The position numbers and the translations under genes are program-made. Below, in pieces: positions 1 to 11,386 of a DNA stretch of 64,000 bases. The notes under the pieces are model-generated. The model saw only the letters and a program-made list of their open reading frames with translations, did not search any database and was not told the origin of the DNA. The stretch covers positions 115,306,480-115,370,479 of the forward strand of contig NC_083345.1 in the NCBI RefSeq assembly GCF_019175385.1. The letters are read 5' to 3'. Origin of the DNA: Lycium barbarum (lineage: Eukaryota > Streptophyta > Magnoliopsida > Solanales > Solanaceae). Each line of letters starts with the position of its first letter. The first letter of the stretch is position 1.

Positions 1-439
1 CATGTTGGCTATTATCGATTAACAACTAACTCTTACTTAGTTCCACTCAATGTCATGAACTCCTAGCTCTAACACAAGGAAATCAAACATAAAAGACTGA
101 TATTTGTCCAATAAGATTACGACATGCAAGAATCCATGAATGTGGCCTACTCGTCAATTTCGGCTTAAGTTTTGGAGGACAGAATTGTCCAGTATGCAAT
201 CATATTTTGATAGTGTTTGACGTTACAATTTACTTGGTGTGATGACTAACATAAAATTTTGACAATGTTAGAATGATTCCTCTCTTTCTGAAAATAAAAA
301 TGTAGATCGTTCACCACGCTTAAACACTTGTACCTTTCAGCTACAACATCGAAAACCTACTGCACCATCAACAACATTTCCAGCACAACTTGAAGTTGAT
401 TCCTATCTCTATTTATGCTAGACATCATGGGAGTCCAAA

Positions 440-860
440 TGTACACATTCTACTTAATAATTCAATTTTAATTCGTACCAATGGTCATTTTACAAGATCA
501 ACCTGCACAAACAAAGACCGGAGTACCCGACACCTGTGCTAAATGGCGGACCCAGGATTTTGAGTTCGGGGGTGCTGGACCCAGGAATTTTGAGTTCGGG
601 GGTGCTCTATTAACTATTTATATCTGTTTCCTTTATATTTTCTATACAACTATACACTCCGCGACTAAGTTTAATGGGTGCTGGAGCACCCAAAATTTGC
701 ACATGGGTCCGCCACTGGTGCTAATGGGAGGTAGCAGGTTCCCAAGTATACACATTCTACTTAATATATCTTCATTTTGATTTGTACAAGCGGCCATTCT
801 ACAACATCAACATGCACAAACAAATCCCAGAGTCACCCGGTACCTGCTGTGTCGGTGGGA
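440..860. repeat. Imperfect ~100-bp direct repeat flanking the hAT MITE
   Basis: The stretch around 440-540 recurs at about 747-850. Shared pieces include TACACATTCTACTTAATA, CATTTTACAAGATCAAC versus CATTCTACAACATCAAC, and TGCACAAACAAA. The MITE sits between the two copies. Confidence 0.55.
544..717. mobile_element. hAT-type MITE
   Basis: The ends are inverted: TGGCGGACCCAGG on the left and GGGTCCGCCACTG on the right, matching the CAGTGGCGGA terminus of plant hAT MITEs (the left end lacks CAG). An 8-bp target duplication flanks it, GTGCTAAA at 536-543 and GTGCTAAT at 718-725, with one mismatch. The left 60 bp is itself a tandem doublet of a 30-bp piece containing GAGTTCGGGGGTGCT. It has no coding capacity. 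Confidence 0.75.
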
Positions 861-985
861 GGTAGCAGGTATTCCATGGGATAGTCGAGGTCCAAGCAAG
901 CTGGTCGGACATCACTGTTATTAAAAGAAAAAAAGCATGCACAAACAAATACATATATGTAAGAGAGACAAATTAGAGGAATTAC

Positions 986-1190
986 TTATATTAGGGGATT
1001 GACCAGAGGCATTGGCAGATTGTTTAAGTTTGACATGGATCAAAAGAACTGTTTGGCCTCTGGCTAAAAGATGATCAACTGTCCATTTCAAAGCAATTTG
1101 GCTTCCTCTATCTTTGTCTATTGCCACTGCTATTAATTTATTTGGTAGAGGCAATCTTTCTGCATGATTACCTGGTGGTAGTTGCCACAT
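986..1190 (-). CDS. U-box/USP-domain receptor-like kinase, first coding exon (partial)
   Basis: The minus-strand reading frame from the ATG at 1190-1188 encodes MWQLPPGNHAERLPLP followed by LIAVAIDKDRGSQIALKWTV and LLARGQTVLLIHVK. This is the start of the adenine-nucleotide alpha-hydrolase/USP domain found at the N terminus of plant U-box protein kinases (PUB32-35 and PUB50-54 type E3 ligases). In that family the USP domain is followed by a coiled coil, a kinase domain and a U-box, none of which is present here. A longer in-frame read-through upstream (to 1265) lacks family similarity, so MWQLPPG is the preferred start. A consensus-like splice donor (GTAATT) lies at 985-980, so the exon probably ends at 986 and the remaining exons lie beyond the left edge. 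The alternative is an isolated pseudogene fragment. The domain call is confident; intactness of the gene is unknown. Confidence 0.7.
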
Positions 1191-1990
1191 TTTTTCACTT
1201 TCAATTCTATCCCAAAACTCATATGTTTCAAGAACAAATCCCCATTCTTCCAAATATATATGCACTCCAAGAATTGTCCAATTCTAACACATTTGTCTTT
1301 TCCAAATCCAAGAAAATATGGTTGTGTCCTTTAATATCTAATTCTATCTTCAACCCATTTTAGGATGTAATGATTCTTGAAAAATTATATGACAAATCAT
1401 AGAATTGAAAATCTCCAAAAAGGTGACACTTAGCTCAATATGATCTAGTTCTTGAATTCACCATAGAGAAGAAAGATGAATTTTTGTGATAAAAAATTAG
1501 TGAATTTGAGGGGAGCTCCACCTTTGGTGGATACTTAGTTGGCTTTCTGTAATAGTAACCACTACTAGAACTAATTGTCATAACAAACTTCTAGTTTCAA
1601 TTCTAATTAAAAAAAAAAAAAATCTTCTGAATTATGGTGTTCTTGTTTTACGAGCATCATTTTCAAAACAGCTTAACAATTCTAAAACATACTACTTGCA
1701 TGAGGCTCGTGCTCCTGAACTCATGATGAAAAAATAATAAATTTAATTATAAAAATATAACTTATATCACATTTTTCTATTGTATAATTAATTTATTTTA
1801 GTGACACGTTAATTATGTTTTGATGGTAAGTTTTCATAATTATTAAAGTTTCTTAATTATAATTGAATAATTTTTAAAGAACAATTTATTTACGAGGAAG
1901 GAAGTTTTGAAGGAGAATTAGCAAATACAAAGGGACACAATATTCTATATTCATTAAAGAAGCAAAACTTTGAAGGTTTAAAACAAATAA
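1191..1990. other. 5' flank of the U-box exon, no gene seen
   Basis: This should hold the 5' UTR and promoter of the minus-strand U-box gene. It is AT-rich, has an A13 run near 1610-1622, and shows no convincing ORF or strong TATA element. Confidence 0.4.
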
Positions 1991-2398
1991 AGGGTGTGTT
2001 TGGTATGGAGAAAATTTTTGGAGGTTTTTTAGAAAATATTTTTCAATTTTTTCATGTTGGGTTGGTCAAAATTTTTGAAAAACATTTTCTCTAGGACAAA
2101 AAGATCGTTCAAAATGAGTAAAATGACTTCCTTAGTGGAAGTAGGAAAATCAAGTTTCACAAATGACATTCCACATTCACTGCGTCTTCTCCGCCCTCCA
2201 ATACACCTCATCTTCAATATCTCACCCTCGTAGCTTGCATCCCCGCCACCCACCACATCCCCACCCCTACCCCACCTTCCATAGTACTTGTCTAGATTAT
2301 ATACAATTTATTTTAGGATAATATATTTTGCTAAGTAAGAACACAATTATTTTCCTGAAAAACATTTTTAAAATAGTATTTTCCTTCATAAACACACT
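1991..2398. mobile_element. Tourist-like (PIF/Harbinger) MITE
   Basis: The left end AGGGTGTGTTTGGTATGG and the right end ...TAAACACACT are inverted. The element is flanked by TAA at 1988-1990 and TAA at 2399-2401, the 3-bp target duplication expected for Tourist-like elements. Internal sequence is non-coding; apparent short ORFs are chance. Confidence 0.65.
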
Positions 2399-2401
2399 TA
2401 A

Positions 2402-2625
2402 AGAGAAGAATATGGGGTACTAAGTAGTAAGATCTAATAAATATTTTGATTCAAAATGAAATAGTGACTCCAAAGTTGCATAAATTTTAGCAAAATTTAT
2501 AATAACAAATAATGTAAATGGTACTCTCTCGATTCTTTTTTACTTGTCTCTTGTTGACTTGACACTTCCCTTAAAAAGTAATTTATTAGAGGTAAAATAT
2601 CCTAATTAAAATTTGAGTTTGACTA
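2402..2625. other. Intergenic, nothing recognised
   Basis: AT-rich spacer between two transposons with no ORF or repeat structure seen. Confidence 0.5.
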
Positions 2626-2635
2626 CTATACTCTA

Positions 2636-3809
2636 GAGAAAATGATCAAAATGGTCCTTAATGTATGAGGGTTGGATTGTTTTGGTCCTTGATATATTCA
2701 CTTGATTGAAATAGTCCTTGATGTTTCGAGAAAATGATCAAAATGGTCCTTAATGTATGAGGGTTGGATTGTTTTGGTCCTTGATATATTCACTTGAATG
2801 AAATAGTCCTTGATGTATGCAAAATGTAGATGGTTTTGGTCCTAAATTCTAAATATAATGCCGTAACATTATTCAAATGTTTGACACAAAAAATCCATCA
2901 AATGTAAGTGAAATTTTTTTAATTTTTACTTTTTTATTATTTTTATTTTTAAAATGTATTATTCTTTTTATATTATTTATTTTTCATTTTTTTTCTTTTC
3001 ATTCCCAACCTTTACTTCTTATGATTCCATGTAATTGCTCGTATTTTTTTATTTTATTCATTTAGCATAACCGTGTTAGCATAACCGTGTTATTATAAAC
3101 TTATATTTTTCCTTTCTTTTGAATTATTTACTTAAGTTAAGTTGAAACTTACTTATGTAATGTTAGAATTTGACATATGAGTATTATTCATAACATTACA
3201 TAAGTATGTTACGTTGAAACTTAAGTAAATAATTCAAAAGAAAGGAAAAATATAAGTTTATAACCCCATTCACAATGAAATTCTACTTTAATAACGTCAC
3301 CCGTTATATGTCAAGTTTGTTAATAACTCATTCTTTTCAATATTAAGAGGTGTAGTTTCAAATATTAGAATAATAACACGGTTATGCTAAATGAATAAAA
3401 TAAAAAAATACGAGCAATTACATGGAATCATAAGAAGTGAAGATTGAGAATGAAAAGAAAGAAAATGAAAAATAAATAATATAAAAAGAATAATACATTT
3501 TAAAAATAAAAATAATAAAAAAGTAAAAATATTTCACTTACATTTGATGGATTTTTTGTGTCAAACATTTGAATAATGTTACGGCATTATATTTAGGATT
3601 TAGGACCAAAACCATCCATATTTTGCATACATCAAGGACTATTTCAATCAAGTGAATATATCAAGGACCAAAACAATCCAACCCTCATACATTAAGGACC
3701 ATTTTGATCATTTTCTCGAAACATCAAGGACTATTTCAATCAAGTGAATATATCAAAGACCAAAACAATCCAACCCTCATACATTAAGGACCATTTTGAT
3801 CATTTTCTC
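2636..3809. mobile_element. Long-TIR foldback element, Mutator-like, non-autonomous
   Basis: The element begins GAGAAAATGATCAAAATGG and ends with the exact reverse complement. A perfect 10-bp duplication CTATACTCTA flanks it at 2626-2635 and 3810-3819. The terminal arms run about 430-450 bp each (2636-3085 against 3375-3809) and contain two tandem units of roughly 95 bp marked by GGTCCTTAATGTATGAGGG. Inside is a second, smaller hairpin (about 3095-3260). A 9-10 bp target duplication plus very long TIRs is typical of Mutator-like elements. No transposase is encoded. Confidence 0.8.
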
Positions 3810-3819
3810 CTATACTCTA

Positions 3820-4865
3820 CGTATTTACTTAATGATAACGGTAATATAGGAAGAATTATTAAATCTTTCGTGATTTGCTAAAATAGACAAGTAAAAAATA
3901 TATTTTTAGTATGACATAAAAATAAATGAAAGGAATAATTTAATAAGGGACAACAAGAGATTAATAAAAAAGAAAAAAGAAGAAGATACATGGTCCAATT
4001 ACAAAGGCCCAAGTGGGCACGGCTATGAAAGAGAGCAAATGTAAAAATATCTTGGGTAAAATCAGCCACGTGGTGCAGCATTATAGGACAAAACATAATG
4101 TGAGGACTACAAAAGGCCCCCTATTAGCTCTTATATATAAATAAAGTAATAATATATAAGAGGTTAATGAACTTTTTGATCCTTCTGTTGTTCATAGATT
4201 CTGAGTTTAGTCCTTGTAATATTTGACGAAGTACATTAAAATATGCATTTTTGATCTCTTTGCTTGTGAATTTCACAAATTATTATTAATTGTTCCACTA
4301 TTTAATTAGTCAAGCAATATTTTATAATTAATCCATATTTGAAGGTAATATAGTTCTTAACTAGTCAAAATATAACATATTTGTTCTATATAAAGACCAA
4401 AATAATTAACTAAAAATTAAATATGTTGAGTCATATATGAATCAGGAGGATGGATTATAAATGTTATTAGCCTATTAGAAAATCTTAATTACATACGCTA
4501 AATTTATGTGTTACCTGCTCCAAGCTCTATCTCCTTTCACTCTTTAAACTTATTTGTTCCGAAGTTTAAGGAATATTTATATTACTTCACTGTTTATCAA
4601 TTCATTGAAAAACCATAGAGAAATTTATATGTATCGGTTGTATGTATTAGAAGAATATCAAATATCTAGATTATCACTGAATTAAAAAAAATTGCACATG
4701 TAATTATTATATAGAGTTACACTGCAGTCGGAGATATGATTTATAATTCTATACTATGTGCTAATGAATGTGTTCGAGCTTCGCGTGATCATTAAAAAAT
4801 TATTAAATTTACAAGATAATTAATTTTTTATTTATACTTAGTCAAGATAAAAGGATATAATTCTC
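3820..4865. other. Intergenic; promoter-like stretch without a gene
   Basis: Around 4065-4140 there is a G-box-like CCACGTGG and, about 60 bp later, CTTATATATAAATA. That spacing resembles a plant core promoter, but no coding sequence follows before 4866. The rest is AT-rich with nothing recognised. Confidence 0.3.
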
Positions 4866-5319
4866 GTGTCTATGCATACAAAAAACAATTTTGTTAATCG
4901 ATTAAACAAAGAAAAATATTTTTTTATAACTCCAACATTTCATCAGCTAATGAAATGCCTACTAGTTGTAGCAGTGTCGGCGATATGGGATGCAAGATGT
5001 GCGGCCAAATATGAAAAGGAGAGTCAGAACATTAGAAGGTGTATCAGTCAAATTTCTACTAGCTTAGCACACCCAATTGGGAATCAATTTGTCAATGTTA
5101 AATTGAAGCCCAACTGGGAGAGTATTGTTCGACTTATGGGAAGCAATAAGCAATATCCAATGGAAGAGGATTTTAATGGTTAGATGCCTCAAACCATTCA
5201 CCAGCTTTGTGAAAATAAACTCAAACAGCAACTGCAAGAATGATATTTGTGGAGGAGGAGAGGTGATTAGGCATAATGAAGGACATCTAATTTTTGCATA
5301 TCCCTATGTTTTGGAGTTG
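4866..5319 (+). pseudogene. RNase H-like domain gene, 5' part (pseudogene, split by copia)
   Basis: One frame (4866-5183) reads ...AIWDARCAAKYEKESQNIRR..., resembling the linker upstream of RNase H-like (RVT_3) domains in plant retrotransposon-derived genes. The frame then shifts to 5185-5319, reading FVKINSNSNCKNDICGGGEV and RHNEGHLIFAYPYVLEL, the first strand of an RNase H fold. The catalytic Asp normally found in the KxNxDG motif is Asn here. The domain is broken at 5319 by the copia insertion and resumes at 10429. The frameshift, lost catalytic residue and insertion make it a pseudogene. Confidence 0.65.
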
Positions 5320-5541
5320 CATTGGAGTGATCACGTGCCACACACATGTGTTAGCCTAATGATGTAATTAGAGAGTAGTTAGTTTGTAGTTGTCCCACAA
5401 TTAATTAATAGGCGGTTAGTTTGTTATAGAGTTAGTTAGCATAAACAAGTATATGTGATGTACTCTTTCTTTCCTTAGTTCAGTTGAATGAGAAAGGCAA
5501 CAAAAATTTCCCAATTCTCTCTCAACTCTCTCAATCGTACA
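5320..5541 (+). repeat. 5' LTR of the decayed copia
   Basis: Begins CATTGGAGTGATCACG (first base mutated relative to TG) and ends CAATCGTACA immediately before the primer binding site. Confidence 0.88.
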
Positions 5542-5615
5542 TGGTATTAGAGCGGGTTGCGAAGCCCTAGAATTGACGATTATCGAAACTTAAAATTGAA
5601 GGATCTCGAAGAACA

Positions 5616-6580
5616 ATGACTAACAATCAAAATCAAACCACTGAGACTCTGCAATCGCAATCATCAAGTGGAGTAATAGTTGTAGAACATGGTCATCCTT
5701 TGTATGTGCATTCATCGGATACATCAGGATGTGTTCTAGCGCCGGTGAAACTCACCAAATCGGAAAACTATGGAGTGTGGAGTCGAGCCATGCGAATTTC
5801 TCTTTTAGCTAAGAAGAAACTAGGTTTTGTGACTGGAACATGCACAAAGGAGTCGTTTGATGAATCGATTCATGAACAATGGGAGACAGTCAACGCGATT
5901 GTTCTTTCGTGGATCATGAACACATTATCGGAGAATCTATTGAGTGGTATTTTCTATGCATCGGATGCGCATTTGGTTTGGGAAGATTTGAAGGAAAGTT
6001 TTTATAAGGTATTCAAAAAGTTTTGATAAGGTAAATCGTGTGAGAATTTTTCAGGTGCACACAACAATTGCAAGTCTCAAAAAGGGAACTAGTCCAGTGT
6101 CAATATATTTCTCGAAGCTGAAGGAATTGTGGAGTGAATCTGATTTAATAGCACCATTTCCAAATTGTGGTTGTCCAAAGTCCAAGAATTACATTGAATA
6201 CCTGCAACAACAGAGACTAATGTAGTTTTTGAGTGGTTTGAATAAATTGTATGATCAGGCTAAGATGAATACCTACAACAACAGAGACTAATGTAGTTTT
6301 TAAGTGGTTTGAATGAATTGTACAATCAGGCTAAGAGGCAAATTCTGATGAAGTCTAATGCACCAACTGTAAACCAGGCTTATGCCTTGATTGTGCAAGA
6401 TAAAAGTCAACAAGCAAATGCTGAGAAATCGAATCCAGTGGCAATGCAAGTTAAGAGGAATGCTAACCACAAGGGAGGAGGTTCCATGTATTGTGAGAAT
6501 TGTCACATAAGAAATCAAATGATTACTATAGGATTATTGGATATCCATCAGAAAGGGATAACAAACCTAAAAAGAAAATA
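5616..6580 (+). pseudogene. copia gag remnant
   Basis: The ATG at 5616 opens 136 residues with the copia gag N-terminal pattern: PVKLTKSENYGVWSRAMRIS, then WETVNAIVLSWIMNT and VWEDLKESF. The frame breaks near 6025 and resumes at about 6040 (VHTTIASLKKGTSPVSIYFS, LKELWSESDL). A tandem duplication of about 70 bp (roughly 6195-6265 repeated at 6266-6336) disrupts it again. The last open piece (6309-6581) ends near a degraded zinc-knuckle region (CENCHIRNQ). Confidence 0.8.
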
Positions 6581-6718
6581 GAGGGTAACTATGAAGGGTA
6601 TAGAAAGGACAACAACCACCGTAAATGATGGAGAAAGGATAGATACAGAAGAGACAACAATGGGGGGTGGAAAAGAGAGTCACATGCTGCTATTGCTAAC
6701 AGTGCAGACTTTGCTCAA

Positions 6719-8284
6719 ATGAAGTATGCAGATGAGACTGATAATAGAAGCCAGTATGCTGATGATGATAGGATAGGTGATAGCAAAAGTGGTCACTATG
6801 CTTCAGAAGAACAATACAAGCAGCACACCAGCAAATATGGAAATGATTCTGAGGAATACCAAGCTCATATGACAGGTATTGTGACTTGTCTGATATCTCA
6901 GTTAGCAAAGTGTGAATGGATAGTTGATTCTGGTGCCTCACATCATGTGACTGCTAATGAGAAGCTATTAAAGAACACATATAGTATACATGCTAATAAG
7001 GGACTAAGAATGCATTTGCCAAATGGAAGTACAATTCCAATCACACATACAAGATGTACTGAATTGTTTGGAAAGGAGAGAATATCAAATGTGTTGTTTG
7101 TACCTGATTTTAAGTACAACTTGTTGTCAGTATCAAAATTGACCAAGGAACTATGTTGCTCAGGCAACTTTTTCCCTAATCACTGTATCTTTCAGGATCT
7201 GTACAGTGGTAAGGTGAAGGGAATTGGTAGACTACACGGAGCATTGTACATTTTTCAAGGATCAGATGAAGATCATGCTGAGAACAAAGAAAAATTAAAG
7301 CAGGTTTACCTAGCAAATGCTGATGAGAGGTGCAGTTTATGGTATAGAAGACTGGACCATCCTTCTATCTCCACTATGAAGAATATGGTAGAATTCAAAA
7401 ATAAGATTGATAATAATGTTCATAACAAATGTAGGATATGTCCCCTAGCAAAACAAAATAGAATGCAATTTTCCTTAAGCACTTCTAGAACTGATAAACC
7501 TTTTGAATTGATTCATCTAGATCTATGGGGTCCCTATAGGACTCCTACGTTTGATAAAATAAGTTATTTCCTTACTATTGTAGATGATCACACAAGGTGT
7601 ACTTGGGTGTATCTGTTGCAACTGAAGACTCAAGTAATTATTGTTCTGAAACAATTTGTTGCCTATTTTAGCACTCAGTTTAATTGCAAAATCAAAATTG
7701 TTAGGTCTGACAATGGAATTGAATTTCTTAATTCACAATGCAGTGAGTTGTTACATGACTTAGGTATAGTTCATCAAAGTAGTTTCCCTTACACACCCCA
7801 ACAGAATGGGGTTGTTGAAAGGAAACGTAGGTAGATATTGGAAATGGCTAGGGCAGTCAAGTTTCAAGCTAATTTTGCTACTAAATATTGGGATTTTTGT
7901 GTAAAGCCAGCAACATATCTTATGAATAGGCTACCATCAACTGTTCTGAAGGGTCAGACTCCTTATGAATTGTTGTTTCACAAGAAAGCTTCCCTTGATC
8001 ATCTGAGAGTAGTTAGCTGCGTGTGTTTTGTTACTACATTGCCTAGAGCAGACCAGTTTGCTGCTAGAGCCAAGGCAACTATATTCATAGGATTCTCAAA
8101 GACACAAAATGGTTACATTGTACTTGACCTATCCACTAACAAGTTTTTTGTGAGTAGGGATGTGGTGTTTGGAGAAACTGAGTTTCCCTTTATCACCACC
8201 TCAGACTCATGTGCTAATATTTTTCTTCAACTATCTCCAGCTTCATCATCTTCTGATTCTCAGGACCATGTTTGCATTCATTAG
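6719..8284 (+). pseudogene. copia protease and integrase remnant
   Basis: The first open stretch (6719-7834, 371 codons) carries the aspartic protease motif WIVDSGASHH near residue 70, a GAG-pre-integrase segment (LWYRRLDHPS, then CRICPLAKQ) and the integrase core (DLWGPYRTPT, IVDDHTR, IVRSDNGIEFLN, YTPQQNGVVER). An in-frame TAG at 7832-7834, where copia proteins usually have Gln or His, separates it from the integrase C-terminal part at 7838-8284 (MNRLPSTVLKGQTPYELLF, then FIGFS and GYIVLDL). Confidence 0.88.
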
Positions 8285-8474
8285 TCACCAACAACAGGAG
8301 CAAAGGGGCCACACTTACCTGCAAATGGACATGGTATACAGATGAAGAACATATTGTTGTTCCCATAACTATAGCAGATGCACAAGAAGAAGCAGTTGCA
8401 CCACAAGTAGTGCAAAAGTGGTTGAGCCACCTGAAGCTGCTCCTGATCATGCAGTACCAGAATAAGCTGAACAA

Positions 8475-10140
8475 ATGCCATTGCAGGATGTTGTTCCTCC
8501 TCTTGTTACTGCTAATGAAAGACCAACTAGGATGACTAAGCAACCTGAATGGTTGAATGACTATATCACCAATACTAGTCATAATGGAGCTAGTACCTAT
8601 CCCATAAACAAATATGTGTCTTATGCAGCAACATCAAACCAATATAGAAGTTATTTGGCCAAGTTTTCTAATATGTCTAAGCCTCAGAATTTTAAAGAAG
8701 CTTCAAAAGATGGAAAGTGGATAGAAGCCATGAAACAGGAAATTAAAGCTTTAAAAGATAATCTTACTTGGAAGATTATTGATCTTCCAAATGGGAAGAA
8801 TGCAGTAGGTTCCAAATAGGTATACAAGATCAAATATAAGGCAAATGGGGATGTTGAGAGATTCAAGGCAAGACTAGTGGCTAAGGGATATAGCTAAAAG
8901 GAAGGCCTTGACTATCATGAGACTTTCTCTCCAGTGGCCAAAATGATCACTGTAAGATCAGTGATTACACAAGCAGAGCATCAAAAGGATGGAATCTTCA
9001 TCAAATGGATGTATACAATACATTCTTGCAAGGAGATCTTTATTGAGGAGGTGTATATGGAATTACCAGAAGGGTTCAAAAGACAGGGGGGACTAAGGTG
9101 TCATCAAGACAATGGAACATAAAGTTGATTGATACTTTGGTGGTTACGGGGTTCACACAAGGTCCACATGATTACTCACTGTTTACAAAGAGATCTGGTG
9201 TCAGTATTGTGATAATCCTAGTATATTTAGATGATTTACTCATCACTGGGAATAGCAGTGTTCTTATAGAAGAGGCCAAGAAGATTCTGCATTATGAGGT
9301 TAGAGTTAAAGGATTTGGGGGAACTTAAATACTTCCTTGGGATATAAGTGTTGAGGTCACAATCTGGCACTATGCTTAATCAAATAAAATACATTTTGGA
9401 ATGGGCTTAGCAGGCACAAGACTAGTTGTTACACCACTAGAAGTTGGAAACAAGCTGACAACTATGAAGTATGACAGAGTTGCTGAAGTCAAGGGTGATG
9501 AGGTCTTAGAGGATGCTTCAATATATCAAAAGTTAGTAGGTAAGCTCTTATATGTTACTATCACAAGACCAGATGCTAGCTTTGCAGTTCATACATTGAG
9601 CCAGTTCATGCAAGAACCAAAAGTGTCACATTAGGAGGCAGCTATTAGAGTAGTCAAGCACCTCAAAAAATGCACCAGGTCAGGGCCTTATATTCATATC
9701 ACAACCTACACAAGATTTATCATGCTGGTGTGACTCAGATTAGGCAGCATGCCTAAATATAAGAAGATCCATTACAGGCTATGCAGTGAAGTTTGGCGAT
9801 TCATTGATTTTTTGGAAATCAAAGAAACAACAAACTGTGTCCAAAAGCTCAACTGAGGCTGAGTATGGGAGTATGGCAGCAGTTGTGGCAGAAGTCACTT
9901 GGTTGTTGGGCTTGTTCAAAGAGTTAGGGGTACAAATACATCAACCAGTGACAGTTTAGAGTGATAGTAAAGCAACAATCTAGTTAGCAGCAAATCCAGT
10001 CTATCATGAGTGTACTAAGAACATAGAGATCAATTGCCACTTCATAAGAGACAAGATAAAAGATGGTACAATCAAGACTGAGTTTGTGGGCACAAGTGAT
10101 CAACAAGCAGACCTGATGACAAAAGGACTACACAGGTAAC
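8475..10140 (+). pseudogene. copia reverse transcriptase and RNase H remnant
   Basis: RT similarity starts at EAMKQEIKALKDNLTWKI and continues past stops at 8817-8819 and 8895-8897 (FKARLVAKGY, DYHETFSPVAKM). The YLDD catalytic motif is at about 9224-9235. The segment between EGFKRQGG and QWNIKL is too short and lacks the SLYGLKQ motif, so RT carries a small deletion there. RNase H follows from about 9530 (RPDASFAVHTLSQFM; SSTEAEYGSM at about 9847) with further stops. The final tract before the polypurine tract is [18 protein letters not shown]. Confidence 0.85.
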
Positions 10141-10206
10141 AACACTTGCATTTGATGAACAAGTTAGGAATGTTGGCTATTCTGCACCCTCCAACTTGAG
10201 GGGGAG

Positions 10207-10428
10207 TATTGGAGTGATCACGTGCCACACACCTGTATTAGCCTAATAATGTAATTAGAGAGTAGCTAGTTTTTAGTGGTCCCACAATTAATTAATAGGT
10301 GGTTAGTTTGTTATAGAGTTAGTTAGCATAAACAAGTATATGTGATGTACTCTTTCTTTCCTTAGTTCAGTTGAATGAGAAAGGCAACAAAAATTTGCCA
10401 ATTCTCTCTTAACTCTCTCAATCGTGCA
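10207..10428 (+). repeat. 3' LTR of the decayed copia
   Basis: Begins TATTGGAGTGATCACG after the polypurine tract and ends CAATCGTGCA; followed by the AGTTG duplication. The last 86 bp are present again at 34618-34703 in the duplicated block. Confidence 0.88.
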
Positions 10429-10760
10429 AGTTGGTACAAGTAACTGGCAAAAGCTAAGGTTGTATGGAGGCAAGTGGTGCATAACTAATGGTTATGACAT
10501 GATACTGGTAGAAAGAGATTCTAAACTCCTTGTTGATTGTGTGAATGATCTGAACTACACTCCATGGAAAATTCAATGATGAAGTGGAAGAACTGAAGAA
10601 ACACATGAAATCTACTGACTTTATACTTCTGCACTATTATGGAGAGACAAATAAAGTAGCAAACAAGCTGGCTTCACTGTGTCATGTAGATCCTCAAGAC
10701 AAACTTTTTGAAGTTTATGCTGACCTTCCTTCAACAGTTAAGGGCTTTTGACAATGGGCA
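10429..10760 (+). pseudogene. RNase H-like domain gene, 3' part (pseudogene)
   Basis: This continues the domain interrupted at 5319: GTSNWQKLRLYGGKWC, GYDMILVERDSKLLVDCVND, a stop after PWKIQ, then in another frame EVEELKKHMKSTDFILLHYY and ETNKVANKLASLCHVD. The ERDSKLLVD and HYYxETNxVANKLA motifs match the later strands of plant RVT_3/RNase H domains. A 3' UTR-like region follows to about 11080. The same decayed copy, with the same stop, occurs at 34704-35030. Confidence 0.65.
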
Positions 10761-11386
10761 GATGGAATGTGACTTCCTTAGGACAATAAAAAAGGATGGA
10801 ATAATTTGGGATCCTCCTTGATAAAATAGATCATTACTCAGTATACGTAGGAGTAGACAAGTTTAGTAGCCTTGATACTTGGATTTCATGTATATATGAC
10901 CAAGTACTCAAGGTCTTCTTTGCATTTACATCATCTCAAAATAGGAGGTAAGACCTCAAAGCTGAGAAGGGAAAAGTAAATTACTTTTTGTAATCTCCTT
11001 CACATCATTGTGTAATTGTGTTGGAAAATAAATAAAATGCAGGAAATTAAAATTTTCAAATTAAAAAAAAAATATTCCAACAATATCACTAACATCATAT
11101 TCACAATCGACAACATTTAAGTTAGATCAATTAAATCACAACTATATAAATATTTCTGATGGTGTATTCCAACACTATAATGTATCACTCATAAACTATC
11201 AACATTTATCACATAAAGGAAGCTAAAACAGTCATATTAAAATTAAAGAATACTTCAAATTATAAAACAGATGAGTATAAAAAATTGTGGCATGATGGAT
11301 ATAAATTATTCATGCAATTTCTTACATAAAATATAAATAAAATTCTATTCTCGCATCTTTTCAACCAAATCTTGCAGGAAGAAGCA

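Larger units (their letters stand above)
1..985 (-). other. Presumed intron 1 of the U-box kinase gene
   Basis: No further coding exon of the kinase gene was recognised here on the minus strand. The interval is AT-rich, contains a hAT-type MITE and a roughly 100-bp imperfect direct repeat, and is best read as intron sequence cut by the window edge. It could instead be intergenic if the gene is broken. Confidence 0.35.
5320..10428 (+). mobile_element. Ty1/copia LTR retrotransposon, decayed
   Basis: It has a 222-bp LTR at each end, a tRNA-Met-type primer binding site (TGGTATTAGAGC at 5542-5553) and a polypurine tract (GAGGGGGAG) just before the 3' LTR. The 5-bp target duplication AGTTG lies at 5315-5319 and 10429-10433. 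The polyprotein order gag, protease, integrase, RT, RNase H is copia type. It is riddled with stops, frameshifts and a small RT deletion, so it cannot transpose autonomously. The two LTRs differ at about 11 sites by eye (roughly 5%), so it is not recent. It interrupts an RNase H-like pseudogene. Confidence 0.93.

Noticed and set aside
3878..4096. Minus-strand ORF of 72 codons
   Set aside because: No family similarity, and it overlaps promoter-like non-coding sequence.
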